Shown here piece after piece: positions 42,304 through 51,572 of a DNA stretch of 64,000 bases. Source of the stretch: Ruminococcus_C callidus (GTDB lineage Bacteria; Bacillota; Clostridia; Oscillospirales; Ruminococcaceae); the NCBI RefSeq assembly GCF_049562855.1, contig NZ_CP186925.1, positions 744,001 through 808,000 of the forward strand. Reading direction: 5' to 3'. The notes beneath the pieces were generated by a model that was not told the DNA's origin, did not search any database, and saw nothing but the letters and a program-made list of their open reading frames with translations. The first letter of the stretch is position 1, and each line of letters begins with the position of its first letter. A program made the translations under genes and the position numbers.

Positions 42304-44952
42304 ATGGATATGTCACGAATTTTGATTGCCAAAACGGGAAAGACTGCATCGGAGTGGCTCCCGCTGGCGGTGCATCTGGAAGATACGGCCGGGATCATGC
42401 AATGTATGATTCGGGATATGATTCCGCCGTCTTTTCCGGAATCCTGTGCCCTCTCTCCGGAGGCGTTTGAAAAAACAGCAGTTTTTTTGGCATATGTGCA
42501 CGACATTGGAAAGGCAATGCTTGTGTTCCAATATAAGATCAGCAGAAATCTTCCGGAGATGCGGAGCCGTCTGGAGCATTTTCAGCTGCAATTTCCTGAA
42601 AGCTATGAAAAGGATAAAATCAACGTGATCCCCCATGCACAGGCAGGGGAAGAAATTCTGGTCACGCTGGGGTGCCCTGAAAGTGTCGCCGCTGTTGCAG
42701 GAGCACATCATGGCATGCCGTCAGAGCACATACAGAAGAATCTGATGCAGCCGCGAAGAAATATCAAATTCTACGAGAATTACTATGGCTATGCAGAGGG
42801 AAATGTATCTCTGCTTACCGAAACCTGGAATCACATTTTACAAAGGGCGTTGCAAATTGCCCGGATCGATTCGGTACAGGAGCTTCCGGTACTGACGAAA
42901 CCGGCACAGATGCTGTTGTCCGGTCTGCTGATCATGGCGGACTGGATCGCGAGCAACACAGATTATTTCCCGCTGATTCCCACGGACGAGGACATTCCTG
43001 AAAATCCGGAAAGAATCGCTGATGCATGGGAAACGATCCAATTCCCCGAAATGTGGAAGTCTGCACGATTGGACTATTCCGATGCGGCGTTTCGCAAAAA
43101 CTTTTCGTTTGCACCGCGTCTGGTGCAGACAGAGTTTCTGAACGTGATAAAGAACATAGAGTCACCGGGAATCTGTATTCTTGAGGCTCCCATGGGGTGC
43201 GGAAAGACGGAGGCTGCCCTTGCCGGAACAGAAATCCTCGCTGCGAAATGCCGGAAAAACGGTATGTTTTTCGGGCTGCCGACACAGGCAACTGCGAACG
43301 GCATTTTTCCCCGCATGATGCAGTGGGGCGAAAAGCAGTCCCAGAATTTCTACCATTCCATTCAGCTGAAACATGGCAGTTCCGCTTTGAATACCTGTTT
43401 TCAGAAAATTCAGAGAGGGATACCGGAACAGGAAACGGACAGCGGACTGATCGTGCACAGCTGGTTCTGCGATAACAAGAAAGCCTGTCTTGCCGACTTT
43501 GTCGTTGCAACGGTGGATCAGATGCTGATGATGGCATTGAAGCGAAAGCATGTGATGCTTTTGCACGTGGGCTTGTCTGAAAAAGTAGTCGTGATCGATG
43601 AAGTGCATGCATATGATGCGTACATGAACGAATATCTGGAAATGGCTCTCCAATGGCTGGGGTACTATAAAACGCCTGTGATCCTGCTGTCCGCGACGCT
43701 TCCGGCAAGCCGGAGAATGTCGCTGGTTCGTGCATACCTCGGAATCAGAGAATCCGAAAAGGCCTTTGAAAACGAAATGGGGTATCCGCTTCTGACGTGG
43801 ACGGACGGAACTGAGATCCGGCAAAAAAGATTGACGTATCAGGGAGCACATACGCATGTTCAGATGCACCCATGTACAGAAGATGCTGTTCTGGCAGTGG
43901 TTCAGAATGTTGTAGAGCATGGCGGCTGCGTTGGCGTGATCGTGAATACAGTGAAACGTGCACAGACTTTTGCGGAAGAAATACGAAATCAGACCCATGC
44001 AAAAGTGCTTTTGTATCATGCACAGTTTATATTCCCCGACAGAACATTAAAAGAGCAGGCTCTTTTGAAAACTGTTGGGAAAGACAGCAGTGCAGAGGTT
44101 CGTCGCGGAACCGTTGTGGTCGGGACACAGGTCTTGGAGCAGTCGCTGGACATTGACTTCGATTTGCTGATCACGGACATTTGCCCTATGGACTTGCTTT
44201 TGCAGAGAATCGGCAGACTGCACCGGCATGCCTTTCGGGAACAAAGACCGGAAGTTGTGAAAACTCCGGTCTGCTATGTCATCATGGACGAACTGCATGG
44301 GGAAAATACCGCGTCTAAAAAGATATACGGCGATTTCCTGCTGCATCGAACAGAGGAAAACCTGCCTGAAAGCATTGTGCTTCCGGACGATATATCGCCC
44401 CTTGTGCAGGCAGTCTATACGTTTTCCGAGGACGATGCGATGTATCAGACATATCATAATCAACAGGAAATCCAAAAACGGCGTGCACGCTGTTTCCGGA
44501 TCGGAAAACCTACGGGAAAAGATATACACCGGCTGTTGTCCCGCGATATAGAAGATAAAAATGAATGTGAAGTGGAGGCAGCTGTTCGGGACGGGATTTC
44601 TTCCATAGAAGTGCTGCTGATGCGGCGTATGAAAGACGGCAGCATTTGCTTCTTGCCCAATCAGCATGGCGGCAGGAAAACAGAGGCGTTTCCGGACGAG
44701 GCAGAGTGTCGAGAAATTGCAGAGCAGAAGCTGCGGCTGCCGACAGTGTTCAGCCAGAAGTGGAGCATCGACCGGACGATTCACGAACTGGAAAAGCAGT
44801 GTCTTCCCTATGTGGAAAATTGGCAGAATTCTCATTGGCTCAAGGGTCAGCTTGTTTTGTTTCTCGATGAGGAAATGAACGGGGAACTGATGGGATTCCA
44901 ATTGCACTACAGTTTTGAAAATGGTCTGGAGTATTGGAAAGCTGCCGAATAG
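42304..44952 (+). CDS. cas3: CRISPR-associated helicase/nuclease Cas3 (type I-E)
   Basis: About 880 residues. Cas3 is recruited by Cascade to a matched target, unwinds it and degrades one strand. ATG 42304 is chosen for GGAGGTGA about 10 nt upstream; ATG 42310 is also possible. An N-terminal HD nuclease domain shows YVHDIGKA and AGAHHGMP. The helicase has Walker A APMGCGKTEAAL near residue 297, the DEVH box VVIDEVHAYD, LLSATLP, and motif V/VI regions GTQVLEQSLDIDFD and QRIGRLHRH. A C-terminal accessory domain follows. It is the first cas gene behind a strong promoter. A 172-bp hairpin element starts one base after its stop, separating it from the Cascade genes. Confidence 0.96.
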   Translation: MDMSRILIAKTGKTASEWLPLAVHLEDTAGIMQCMIRDMIPPSFPESCALSPEAFEKTAVFLAYVHDIGKAMLVFQYKISRNLPEMRSRLEHFQLQFPESYEKDKINVIPHAQAGEEILVTLGCPESVAAVAGAHHGMPSEHIQKNLMQPRRNIKFYENYYGYAEGNVSLLTETWNHILQRALQIARIDSVQELPVLTKPAQMLLSGLLIMADWIASNTDYFPLIPTDEDIPENPERIADAWETIQFPEMWKSARLDYSDAAFRKNFSFAPRLVQTEFLNVIKNIESPGICILEAPMGCGKTEAALAGTEILAAKCRKNGMFFGLPTQATANGIFPRMMQWGEKQSQNFYHSIQLKHGSSALNTCFQKIQRGIPEQETDSGLIVHSWFCDNKKACLADFVVATVDQMLMMALKRKHVMLLHVGLSEKVVVIDEVHAYDAYMNEYLEMALQWLGYYKTPVILLSATLPASRRMSLVRAYLGIRESEKAFENEMGYPLLTWTDGTEIRQKRLTYQGAHTHVQMHPCTEDAVLAVVQNVVEHGGCVGVIVNTVKRAQTFAEEIRNQTHAKVLLYHAQFIFPDRTLKEQALLKTVGKDSSAEVRRGTVVVGTQVLEQSLDIDFDLLITDICPMDLLLQRIGRLHRHAFREQRPEVVKTPVCYVIMDELHGENTASKKIYGDFLLHRTEENLPESIVLPDDISPLVQAVYTFSEDDAMYQTYHNQQEIQKRRARCFRIGKPTGKDIHRLLSRDIEDKNECEVEAAVRDGISSIEVLLMRRMKDGSICFLPNQHGGRKTEAFPDEAECREIAEQKLRLPTVFSQKWSIDRTIHELEKQCLPYVENWQNSHWLKGQLVLFLDEEMNGELMGFQLHYSFENGLEYWKAAE

Positions 44953-44953
44953 G

Positions 44954-45125
44954 GGCAATACCGCACAAAGAGCGTCTGGCGACTTTGCACGCCATCTGCT
45001 TGCAAATTTCCCGTCATATTTCACAAAAATGCTCGTGAATACATCCAGTATTCACTCCGCTTTTTGTTTCATCTGACGAAAAATTTGACGACGCATCTGT
45101 CGCACAATCTTTGTGCGGTATTGCC
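44954..45125 (+). repeat. Hairpin element, subtype B, full length (172 bp), inside the cas operon
   Basis: Complete element with both GGCAATACCGCACAAAG ends, filling nearly all of the cas3-cse1 gap. Confidence 0.9.
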
Positions 45126-45149
45126 TAAAAGCTTTAAGGAGGAGTGTTC

Positions 45150-46793
45150 ATGAAAGAAATCGAATTCAATTTACTGGACGAACCGTGGATACGCGTGAGA
45201 GATGATTCCTGTCAGGTGCATGAAGTGTCATTGACAGACGCACTTCTTCACGCACATCAATATACCTCGCTAAGCGGTGAATTGCCAACGCAGGATATTG
45301 TCATTCTTCGTCTGATGCTTGCAGTGCTGCATACGGTTTTTTCCAGAGTCGATGCGGACGGCAATGCGGCAGAACTGGAAGACGAAGAAGAAGCAGTTGA
45401 GAGGTGGACAGATCTTTGGGAACTTGGTCAGCTTCCGGAGGAACCGATTCGCGAATATCTGGAAAAATGGCATGAACGGTTCTGGCTGTTTCATCCGGAA
45501 AGACCTTTTGGACAGGTGGCAGGGCTGGCATGCGGCACGCAGTATGGTGCTTCCAAATTGAATGGTGAAATTTCGGAGAGCGGTAATAAGGTCCGATTGT
45601 TTTCCTCTTATTTTGGCGAAGAAAAGACAGCACTATCCTATGCACAGGCGGCAAGATGGCTGCTGTATCTGAATGCATTTGATGATACATCAGCAAAGCC
45701 GACAAAAGAGGGAAAAGAAAAATCCGGCGGAAAGCTTCCGTCACCTGGAGCAGGCTGGCTTGGCAAGCTCGGAATTGTTTTTACCCGCGGTAAAAATTTG
45801 TTTGAAACGCTGCTGCTGAATCTCGTTATGGTAAACGGCGATCAAGTGGAAAATGAGGAAAAGCCGCTGTGGGAATCCGATACTGTACGTCGAGAGGAAC
45901 GAACGGAGATCCCGTTTCCGGATAATCTTGCAGAACTTTATACACTACAGTCAAGACGTGTTTTCTTGGAACGTGAAAATGATACAGTGATCCGTTATTA
46001 CCTGATTGGCGGAGATTTTTTCCAGAAGGAAAATGCATTCATGGAGCCTATGACTGTATGGAGAACACCGAAAAAAGAAAAGGATTCCTACGTGCCGAGA
46101 AGACACGATGCCAACAAGCAAATGTGGCGTGATTTTGCTTTGCTGTATGATTATAAAGAGGGAAATCATGTTGCAGGTGTAATTCAGTGGGTTCAGCGGA
46201 TTGCGGAAGAAATTGACATGCAAATGGTGCAAACAACAATTGTATCCGTTCAATATGGAGATAAGGATTTCTTTGTGCAAAATGTATTCTGGGATTCTCT
46301 TATGGTAAACAAGCAGTTGCTGATAGACATTGGTGCAAACTGGCGGGAAAAAATCAAAGTAGAGATCAACAGATGCGAACAGCTTGCAGATGCCATTCGC
46401 AAATTAGCCGGTAACTTATATCTCGCATCAGGCGGAACCAAGGGCGATGCCAAGAGCTGGGATAAGACTTTTCTGAAATCCAGAGAATCTGCCAGTGCAC
46501 AGCTGTACTTCCGTCTGGACATGCCGTTCCGTCGCTGGCTGGCTGGGATCACTCCGGAAGAAGTGGACTCTGCTGATTATGAAACAGAGGAAAGGGTATT
46601 TTCTGCATGGCAGAAAACTGCAAAGACAATCGCATACAGCTGTGCGGAAGAACTGGCAATGCATGCAGGAGATGCTGCTATGGTAGGACATGAGATAAAA
46701 AATGAGAAAAGCGGAGACAGTGTTCGATATTCTGCCCCGAAAGCAATTCATCAATTCCGCATACAGGTGGCAGAAATCTATAAAAAGATCTAG
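45150..46793 (+). CDS. cse1: Cascade large subunit Cse1 (CasA/Cas8e)
   Basis: 547 residues from ATG 45150 with AAGGAGG upstream. The N-terminus KEIEFNLLDEPWIRV is characteristic of Cse1. Other recognisable parts are FGQVAGLACGTQYGASKLNG and the DTSAKPTKEGKEKSGGKLP loop followed by GAGWLGKLGIVFTRGKNLFE, and a C-terminal four-helix bundle. Cse1 recognises the PAM, helps open the target duplex and recruits Cas3. The gene order cse1-cse2-cas7-cas5-cas6e that follows is the standard I-E Cascade set. It ends at the GTG that would begin a longer cse2 frame. Confidence 0.94.
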   Translation: MKEIEFNLLDEPWIRVRDDSCQVHEVSLTDALLHAHQYTSLSGELPTQDIVILRLMLAVLHTVFSRVDADGNAAELEDEEEAVERWTDLWELGQLPEEPIREYLEKWHERFWLFHPERPFGQVAGLACGTQYGASKLNGEISESGNKVRLFSSYFGEEKTALSYAQAARWLLYLNAFDDTSAKPTKEGKEKSGGKLPSPGAGWLGKLGIVFTRGKNLFETLLLNLVMVNGDQVENEEKPLWESDTVRREERTEIPFPDNLAELYTLQSRRVFLERENDTVIRYYLIGGDFFQKENAFMEPMTVWRTPKKEKDSYVPRRHDANKQMWRDFALLYDYKEGNHVAGVIQWVQRIAEEIDMQMVQTTIVSVQYGDKDFFVQNVFWDSLMVNKQLLIDIGANWREKIKVEINRCEQLADAIRKLAGNLYLASGGTKGDAKSWDKTFLKSRESASAQLYFRLDMPFRRWLAGITPEEVDSADYETEERVFSAWQKTAKTIAYSCAEELAMHAGDAAMVGHEIKNEKSGDSVRYSAPKAIHQFRIQVAEIYKKI

Positions 46794-46810
46794 TGAAAGG
46801 AGATGAAATC

Positions 46811-47383
46811 ATGTCAAAGATCGACGATGTCAGAAATTATACCTATCGGCAAATTCAGTTTTTGATCCGGCAAAAGGAAACCAGTGTCGGAAAAGCGATG
46901 CTTGCCAATCTGCGTAGAGGCATTGGAAAAACACCGGGAGAGCTTCCGGAATTGTGGGGAGCATTTCTGAATGAAATGCCGTCAGAACTTTACGGAAATT
47001 CCGGTATGCCGAGCGAAGGCGAGTGGGCTGTCTATATTGCATTGACTTTGTTTGCCCTGCATCAGCAGGGGAATGCTGAACCGGTGCACTGTGAGAAAGT
47101 ATCCCTCGGCACGGCTGCTGCCAGGTTGATGAATGAAAAAACAGAAGAAGAACGAGGACGAATTCTGCGAAGATTTGGTCCGGTTGTTACGGCAAAGAGC
47201 ATGCAGGAACTGTCACACCATTTAAGAGGATTGATCCAGCTCTGCAAAGCAAAAGGCGTGCGGCTGGATTATGTACAGCTTGCAGGAGATATTTACCGTT
47301 TTCAGTTTCTGGAGAGCCGGAAAGAAGTACAGCTTTCGTGGGGACAAGACTTTTATTATGTTGAAAAAGGAGAAAAACAATGA
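46811..47383 (+). CDS. cse2: Cascade small subunit Cse2 (CasB)
   Basis: 190 residues; ATG 46811 follows AAAGGAG, while a GTG at 46793 has no site of its own. An all-helical protein with KAMLANLRRGIGKTPGELPE, a typical Cse2 opening, and ILRRFGPVVTAKSMQELSHH in the C-terminal half. Two copies of Cse2 stabilise the R-loop by binding the displaced strand. Its stop overlaps the start of cas7 as ATGA, so translation is probably coupled. Confidence 0.92.
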   Translation: MSKIDDVRNYTYRQIQFLIRQKETSVGKAMLANLRRGIGKTPGELPELWGAFLNEMPSELYGNSGMPSEGEWAVYIALTLFALHQQGNAEPVHCEKVSLGTAAARLMNEKTEEERGRILRRFGPVVTAKSMQELSHHLRGLIQLCKAKGVRLDYVQLAGDIYRFQFLESRKEVQLSWGQDFYYVEKGEKQ

Positions 47384-48456
47384 GTATTTATGTTGATTTT
47401 CATGTGTTGCAGACCGTTCCGCCCAGCTGTGTCAATCGTGATGACACAGGAAGCCCCAAGACCGCTGTCTACGGCGGTTCCGTCAGAGCGAGAGTTTCGT
47501 CGCAGGCGTGGAAGCATGCCATGAGAAAGGAATTCCGGGGCATGTTTGCGGAAGATGATCTGGGAAACCGCACGAAAAATGTTGTGCAGCTGGTTGCACA
47601 GGAAATGCAGTCTATAGATGCTTCTCTCGATGAAAAGAAGTGCCTGAAGAAAGCGGCAGATGCGTTGGATGCAGCCGGAATCAGCCTGAAAGCGAAAAAA
47701 AAAGAGGAAATCAAAAAGGCAGATGCGTTGTTTTTTATGAGCAACCGGCAGGCAAAGGAAATTGCCCGACTTGCATGCGGGGACACAGCAGACAAAAATG
47801 ATTTCAAAAAGGCTTTGAAGGAATATCCGTCTGTAGACATTGCCCTGTTTGGACGAATGGCTGCGAGCGACCCGACATTGAATTACGATGCCGCTTCTCA
47901 GGTTGCCCATGCGATCTCCACGCATGCTGTCCAGAACGAGTACGATTATTTTACTGCGGTAGATGATATTTCAGAGGACGACAATGCCGGAGCAGGCCAC
48001 CTCGGAACCGTAGAATTCAACTCGTCCACGTTGTATCGCTATGCTAATGTGAATGTGTCTGAACTGCGGAAGACACTGGACGATGCCGCTGATGTGGCTG
48101 TGGTCGTGCGTAAATTTGCAGAAGCATTTATCCGTTCTATGCCGACCGGTAAGGAAAATACCTTCGCAAACCGCACATTTCCGGACGCTGTTTATGTGAC
48201 GATCCGAATGGATCAGCCTGTCAACCTGTGCGGTGCATTTGAAAAGCCTGTTCGTGCATCGGAAGACGGTTATGCTACAGAATCGGAAAAGCGGCTGGCA
48301 GCGTATGCAAAGAAAATATACAGCCGGTATGCGGCAGAGCCGAAGGCAGCTTTTTGCATTGGCGATGCACTTTCGGATATTGCACAGCAGCTGTCTTTGC
48401 CGGAACTTCTGGACACACTGGAATCCAATTTGCGGGAACAAGTCAGTGAGGCATAA
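47380..48456 (+). CDS. cas7: Cascade backbone subunit Cas7 (Cse4/CasC)
   Basis: 358 residues. The N-terminal YVDFHVLQTVPPSCVNRDD and the TGSPKTAVYGGSVRARVSSQ / AWKHAMRKEF segment are diagnostic of Cas7e, as is the later GAGHLGTVEFNSSTLYRYAN. Six Cas7 copies form the crRNA-binding spine of Cascade. It overlaps cse2 by 4 nt and is followed 5 nt later by cas5. The fold and length are normal. Confidence 0.96.
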   Translation: MSIYVDFHVLQTVPPSCVNRDDTGSPKTAVYGGSVRARVSSQAWKHAMRKEFRGMFAEDDLGNRTKNVVQLVAQEMQSIDASLDEKKCLKKAADALDAAGISLKAKKKEEIKKADALFFMSNRQAKEIARLACGDTADKNDFKKALKEYPSVDIALFGRMAASDPTLNYDAASQVAHAISTHAVQNEYDYFTAVDDISEDDNAGAGHLGTVEFNSSTLYRYANVNVSELRKTLDDAADVAVVVRKFAEAFIRSMPTGKENTFANRTFPDAVYVTIRMDQPVNLCGAFEKPVRASEDGYATESEKRLAAYAKKIYSRYAAEPKAAFCIGDALSDIAQQLSLPELLDTLESNLREQVSEA

Positions 48457-48461
48457 CAAAA

Positions 48462-49103
48462 ATGGCAGTATTATTGTTGCGGTTGGCTGCCCCGTTACAG
48501 GCGTGGGGCAGTAACTCGAAATTTATCATTCGGAACACAGAACGGGAGCCGACGAAAAGCGGTGTGGTCGGAATGCTTGCTGCCGCACTGGGCATACAGA
48601 GAAATGATGATCCGAAAAAGCCGGAGCCGCTTACAGCACTGCGTTTTGGCGTTCGTGCGGAAAAAGAGGGCAGGCTTTTGAAAGACTTTCATATGGTGCA
48701 TTATCCAAAAGCAACACCAGATGTTACAGAACGGCACTATCTTTCTGATGCAGTTTTTCTGGTAGCACTGGAATCGGAGGACACTGCCTTTTTGCAGAAA
48801 ATTGCAGAGGCATTGCAGCATCCGGTCTATCCGTTGTATCTCGGCAGAAAATCGTGCCCGCCGACACTTCCGATCGTATGGGGTGTACGGGAAAAAAGTC
48901 TGGAAGCAGTTCTGAAAGAAGAACCGCCTCTTTGCAACGAGAAAGCCGGCACATTCCGCATCGCCTATGAAGTGCCGTTTGGCGGTATTCCGGTGCAGGA
49001 CGTTCCGCAGTCGTTTTCTCAGCTGCACAGACAGCATGGCTGGCGTATGAAGTGCGAAGAGATCATCACCGGCAAAGAACATGACCCGTTTTCGGAATTG
49101 TGA
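48462..49103 (+). CDS. cas5: Cascade subunit Cas5 (CasD)
   Basis: 213 residues. LLLRLAAPLQAWGSNSKF and the EPTKSGVVGMLAAALGI motif near residues 30-45 mark the Cas5e family; YLSDAVFLVALES and YLGRKSCPP follow. Cas5 caps the 5' handle of the crRNA and contacts Cse1. The start lies 5 bp after the cas7 stop; the next gene, cas6e, starts 8 bp after its stop. Confidence 0.95.
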   Translation: MAVLLLRLAAPLQAWGSNSKFIIRNTEREPTKSGVVGMLAAALGIQRNDDPKKPEPLTALRFGVRAEKEGRLLKDFHMVHYPKATPDVTERHYLSDAVFLVALESEDTAFLQKIAEALQHPVYPLYLGRKSCPPTLPIVWGVREKSLEAVLKEEPPLCNEKAGTFRIAYEVPFGGIPVQDVPQSFSQLHRQHGWRMKCEEIITGKEHDPFSEL

Positions 49104-49111
49104 GGTGTCGT

Positions 49112-49738
49112 ATGTATCTGACAAGAATTCAATTAGATCTGACAAAGACGAAAACCATGCAGGCGTTGGTGGCACCAAAATTGTTTCACGGTGCCATTGA
49201 ATGTGCAGAGCCGGAGGGAAGAACGCGGAAACTCTGGAGATTGGATACTCTCAATGGGAATCAGTATCTTCTGATTTTGACAGAATCTCCGCTGGACTTT
49301 TCGGAAGTTGTAAGGCAATTTGGCACAGGGACATGTGCAGAAACCAAAAAATATGATGTTCTGCTTGACAGGATCACAAACGGAAGCAAGTGGCAGTTCC
49401 GGTTGAAAGCCAATCCGGTTGTTTATAAGAAGATCGCACAGTCCAAAAGAGGAAAACCAGTTGCACATATTACGACTGCGTATCAGGAAGAATGGCTGGA
49501 AAAACAGGCGGCGAAACATGGCTTTGCACTGGAAGAAGACCAGTGGCTTGTAACAGAATCTAAATGGTATCGTTTCCGAAAAGGGGACAGCAGGCAGTAT
49601 GTGCGGATACTGGCAGTTACATATGAAGGGATTCTGACTGTGACAGATGCCGAATGCTTTCAGTTGTCCCTTATGCAGGGGATCGGCAGAGGAAAGGCAT
49701 ATGGACTTGGAATGCTGACCGTGGCAGGGGAGCACTGA
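49112..49738 (+). CDS. cas6e: CRISPR RNA endonuclease Cas6e (CasE)
   Basis: 208 residues; ATG 49112 follows GAGGTG, whereas a GTG four codons earlier lacks spacing. MYLTRIQLDLTK is the first ferredoxin strand. A conserved His lies in KLFHGAIECAEP, where the family's catalytic His is expected. The Gly-rich loop QGIGRGKAYGLGMLTV near the C-terminus binds the repeat hairpin. Cas6e cuts each repeat of the precursor transcript at the 3' base of its hairpin and stays bound in Cascade. Its stop overlaps the cas1 start (TGATG). Confidence 0.94.
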   Translation: MYLTRIQLDLTKTKTMQALVAPKLFHGAIECAEPEGRTRKLWRLDTLNGNQYLLILTESPLDFSEVVRQFGTGTCAETKKYDVLLDRITNGSKWQFRLKANPVVYKKIAQSKRGKPVAHITTAYQEEWLEKQAAKHGFALEEDQWLVTESKWYRFRKGDSRQYVRILAVTYEGILTVTDAECFQLSLMQGIGRGKAYGLGMLTVAGEH

Positions 49739-50679
49739 TGGCAGAACAAAACGGTATGGAAAAGCCGGATTTGCAGGCACTTCCGACGATCAACGACCGT
49801 ATGACGTTTCTCTATCTGGAACACTGCAAGATCCATCGGGAAGACGGTGCGATCACAGCACGCGATCTGGAAGGCACGCTGTACATTCCGGCGGCAGCAA
49901 TTACTGTGCTGCTGCTTGGACCGGGGACAGACATTTCTCATCGAGCCATGGAACTGATCGGTGATACGGGGATCAGTGTGATCTGGGTCGGAGAACATGG
50001 GGTGCGATATTATGCACATGGGAGAGCTCTGAATTCTCACAGCACGTTGCTGGAAAAACAGGCAAAATTGGTTTCTAACACCAGAAAGCACCTTGATGTT
50101 GTCCGCAAAATGTACGAGATGCGGTTTGCAGATGCAGATGTGTCAGGCATGACATTGCAGCAGCTGCGGGGACGTGAAGGTGCACGAATGCGAAAAATCT
50201 ATCGGGAGCAAGCAAAAAAATGGGACGTTTCGTGGGACGGGAGAAAGTATGATGCAGAAGACTTTTCTGCAAGCGATCCGGTGAATCAGGCTCTTTCTGC
50301 CGGAAACGTCTGCCTTTATGGGCTTGCTTCTGCGGTAATTACTGCACTGGGCTGTGCACCAAGTCTGGGATTTATCCATGTCGGGCATGAATTTTCCTTT
50401 GCCTATGACATTGCAGACTTGTATAAAGCAGAGGTCACGATTCCGCTTGCCTTTGAACTGGCAGCAGAGGAGCCGCCTGATCTTCCCAATATCATGCGTA
50501 GAAGGGTTCGGAATGTGTTTTCGGAAACCAAGCTGTTGGAGCGAATGGTGAAAGATGTCAAATATCTTTTGCAGGAATCCCAGCCGCAGGAGCAGCAGGA
50601 AGTTGTTTATTTGTGGGACAATTTGAAAGAACATGTGGAGTACGGCATTTCTTATGGTAAGTATGAGGAGGAAATATGA
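49738..50679 (+). CDS. cas1: CRISPR integrase Cas1 (type I-E)
   Basis: 313 residues from ATG 49738, overlapping cas6e by one base. Cas1 is the catalytic subunit that inserts new spacers next to the leader. The active-site landmarks are present: the Glu in RGREGARMRKIYRE, the His in LGFIHVGHEFSFAYD and the Asp pair in YDIADLYKAE. The N-terminal beta domain and TDISHRAMELIGDTGI region are typical of Cas1e. The stop overlaps the start of cas2 (ATGA), which should give balanced production of the two adaptation proteins. Confidence 0.96.
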   Translation: MAEQNGMEKPDLQALPTINDRMTFLYLEHCKIHREDGAITARDLEGTLYIPAAAITVLLLGPGTDISHRAMELIGDTGISVIWVGEHGVRYYAHGRALNSHSTLLEKQAKLVSNTRKHLDVVRKMYEMRFADADVSGMTLQQLRGREGARMRKIYREQAKKWDVSWDGRKYDAEDFSASDPVNQALSAGNVCLYGLASAVITALGCAPSLGFIHVGHEFSFAYDIADLYKAEVTIPLAFELAAEEPPDLPNIMRRRVRNVFSETKLLERMVKDVKYLLQESQPQEQQEVVYLWDNLKEHVEYGISYGKYEEEI

Positions 50680-51572
50680 TTGTACTTACGATAGCAAATT
50701 GTCCGCCGAAACTGCGTGGAGATCTTTCAAAATGGCTGCTTGAGATCAATACAGGTGTTTATGTGGGTCGTGTGAGTGCCAGAGTTCGTGAAGCACTCTG
50801 GCAAAGAGTTTGTGAGAATATCCGTGACGGACAAGCTACGATGGTGTTTACTGCGAACAATGAGCAGCATATGGATTTCTATGTGCATAACACGGCATGG
50901 GAGCCGGTCAATCTGGACGGCATAAAACTAATGAAGCATCCGCATCGTCATAACGCTGCGGAGAGTGGCTTAAAAGCAGGCTTTAGCAATGCTGCAAAAC
51001 AGCGAATGGGAGCAAAGAAACGCAGAAGATCTGGTTCCCGTTCAGATGCCGACAGCGTGGAAGAATCTTTTGTAATGATCGACATCGAAACAACAGGTCT
51101 TGCAGCTGAAAAAGATGAAATTCTGGAACTTGGAGCAATACGGGTTCAGGACGGAAAGTGTGTGGACGAATATCAGCAGCTGATACTGGTTCAGAATGAA
51201 ATTCCTGAAACGATCACTGCATTGACGGGAATTGAGAATGCATCTGTCAAAGCAAATGGGATTCCTATTCAAGATGCCTTAGCTGCATTTTATGATTTTA
51301 TAGGAAGCAGCATGGTCTTGGGGTATTGTATTGATTTTGATAAAAAATTTCTCGAAACTGAAAGTCAAAGAAATGGCATGGATTTTCCAGAAATGGATAC
51401 TTATGATGTAATGCAGGCTGCAAAAAGCAAAATAAAGGGGTTGAGAAGTTATAAACTCGAAACAATAGCAAACGTATTGGGAATTCCGGCAAAACAGGAG
51501 CATCGTGCACTGGCAGACTGTCAGCTTTTGTATCAGGTGTATTGCAAACTAAATGAAAATGAAGCAGGCTGA
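50676..51572 (+). CDS. cas2: Cas2 fused to a DnaQ-like DEDDh exonuclease
   Basis: 298 residues, about three times the usual Cas2e. Residues 1-95 are Cas2e: VLTIANCPPKLRGDLSKWLL, NTGVYVGRVSARVREALW and GQATMVFTANNEQHMDFYVH. A basic linker (AKKRRRSGSRSDAD) joins a DEDDh 3'-5' exonuclease: ExoI FVMIDIETTGLAAEKDEILE with its Asp and Glu, a middle segment LGYCIDFDKKFLE in the ExoII position, and ExoIII EHRALADCQLLYQ with the His and final Asp. Cas2 dimerises to bridge two Cas1 dimers. The nuclease should trim prespacer 3' ends to size, as known for DnaQ-family enzymes working with Cas1-Cas2 and for a similar fusion in Streptococcus thermophilus. All catalytic residues appear intact. Confidence 0.95.
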   Translation: MIVLTIANCPPKLRGDLSKWLLEINTGVYVGRVSARVREALWQRVCENIRDGQATMVFTANNEQHMDFYVHNTAWEPVNLDGIKLMKHPHRHNAAESGLKAGFSNAAKQRMGAKKRRRSGSRSDADSVEESFVMIDIETTGLAAEKDEILELGAIRVQDGKCVDEYQQLILVQNEIPETITALTGIENASVKANGIPIQDALAAFYDFIGSSMVLGYCIDFDKKFLETESQRNGMDFPEMDTYDVMQAAKSKIKGLRSYKLETIANVLGIPAKQEHRALADCQLLYQVYCKLNENEAG

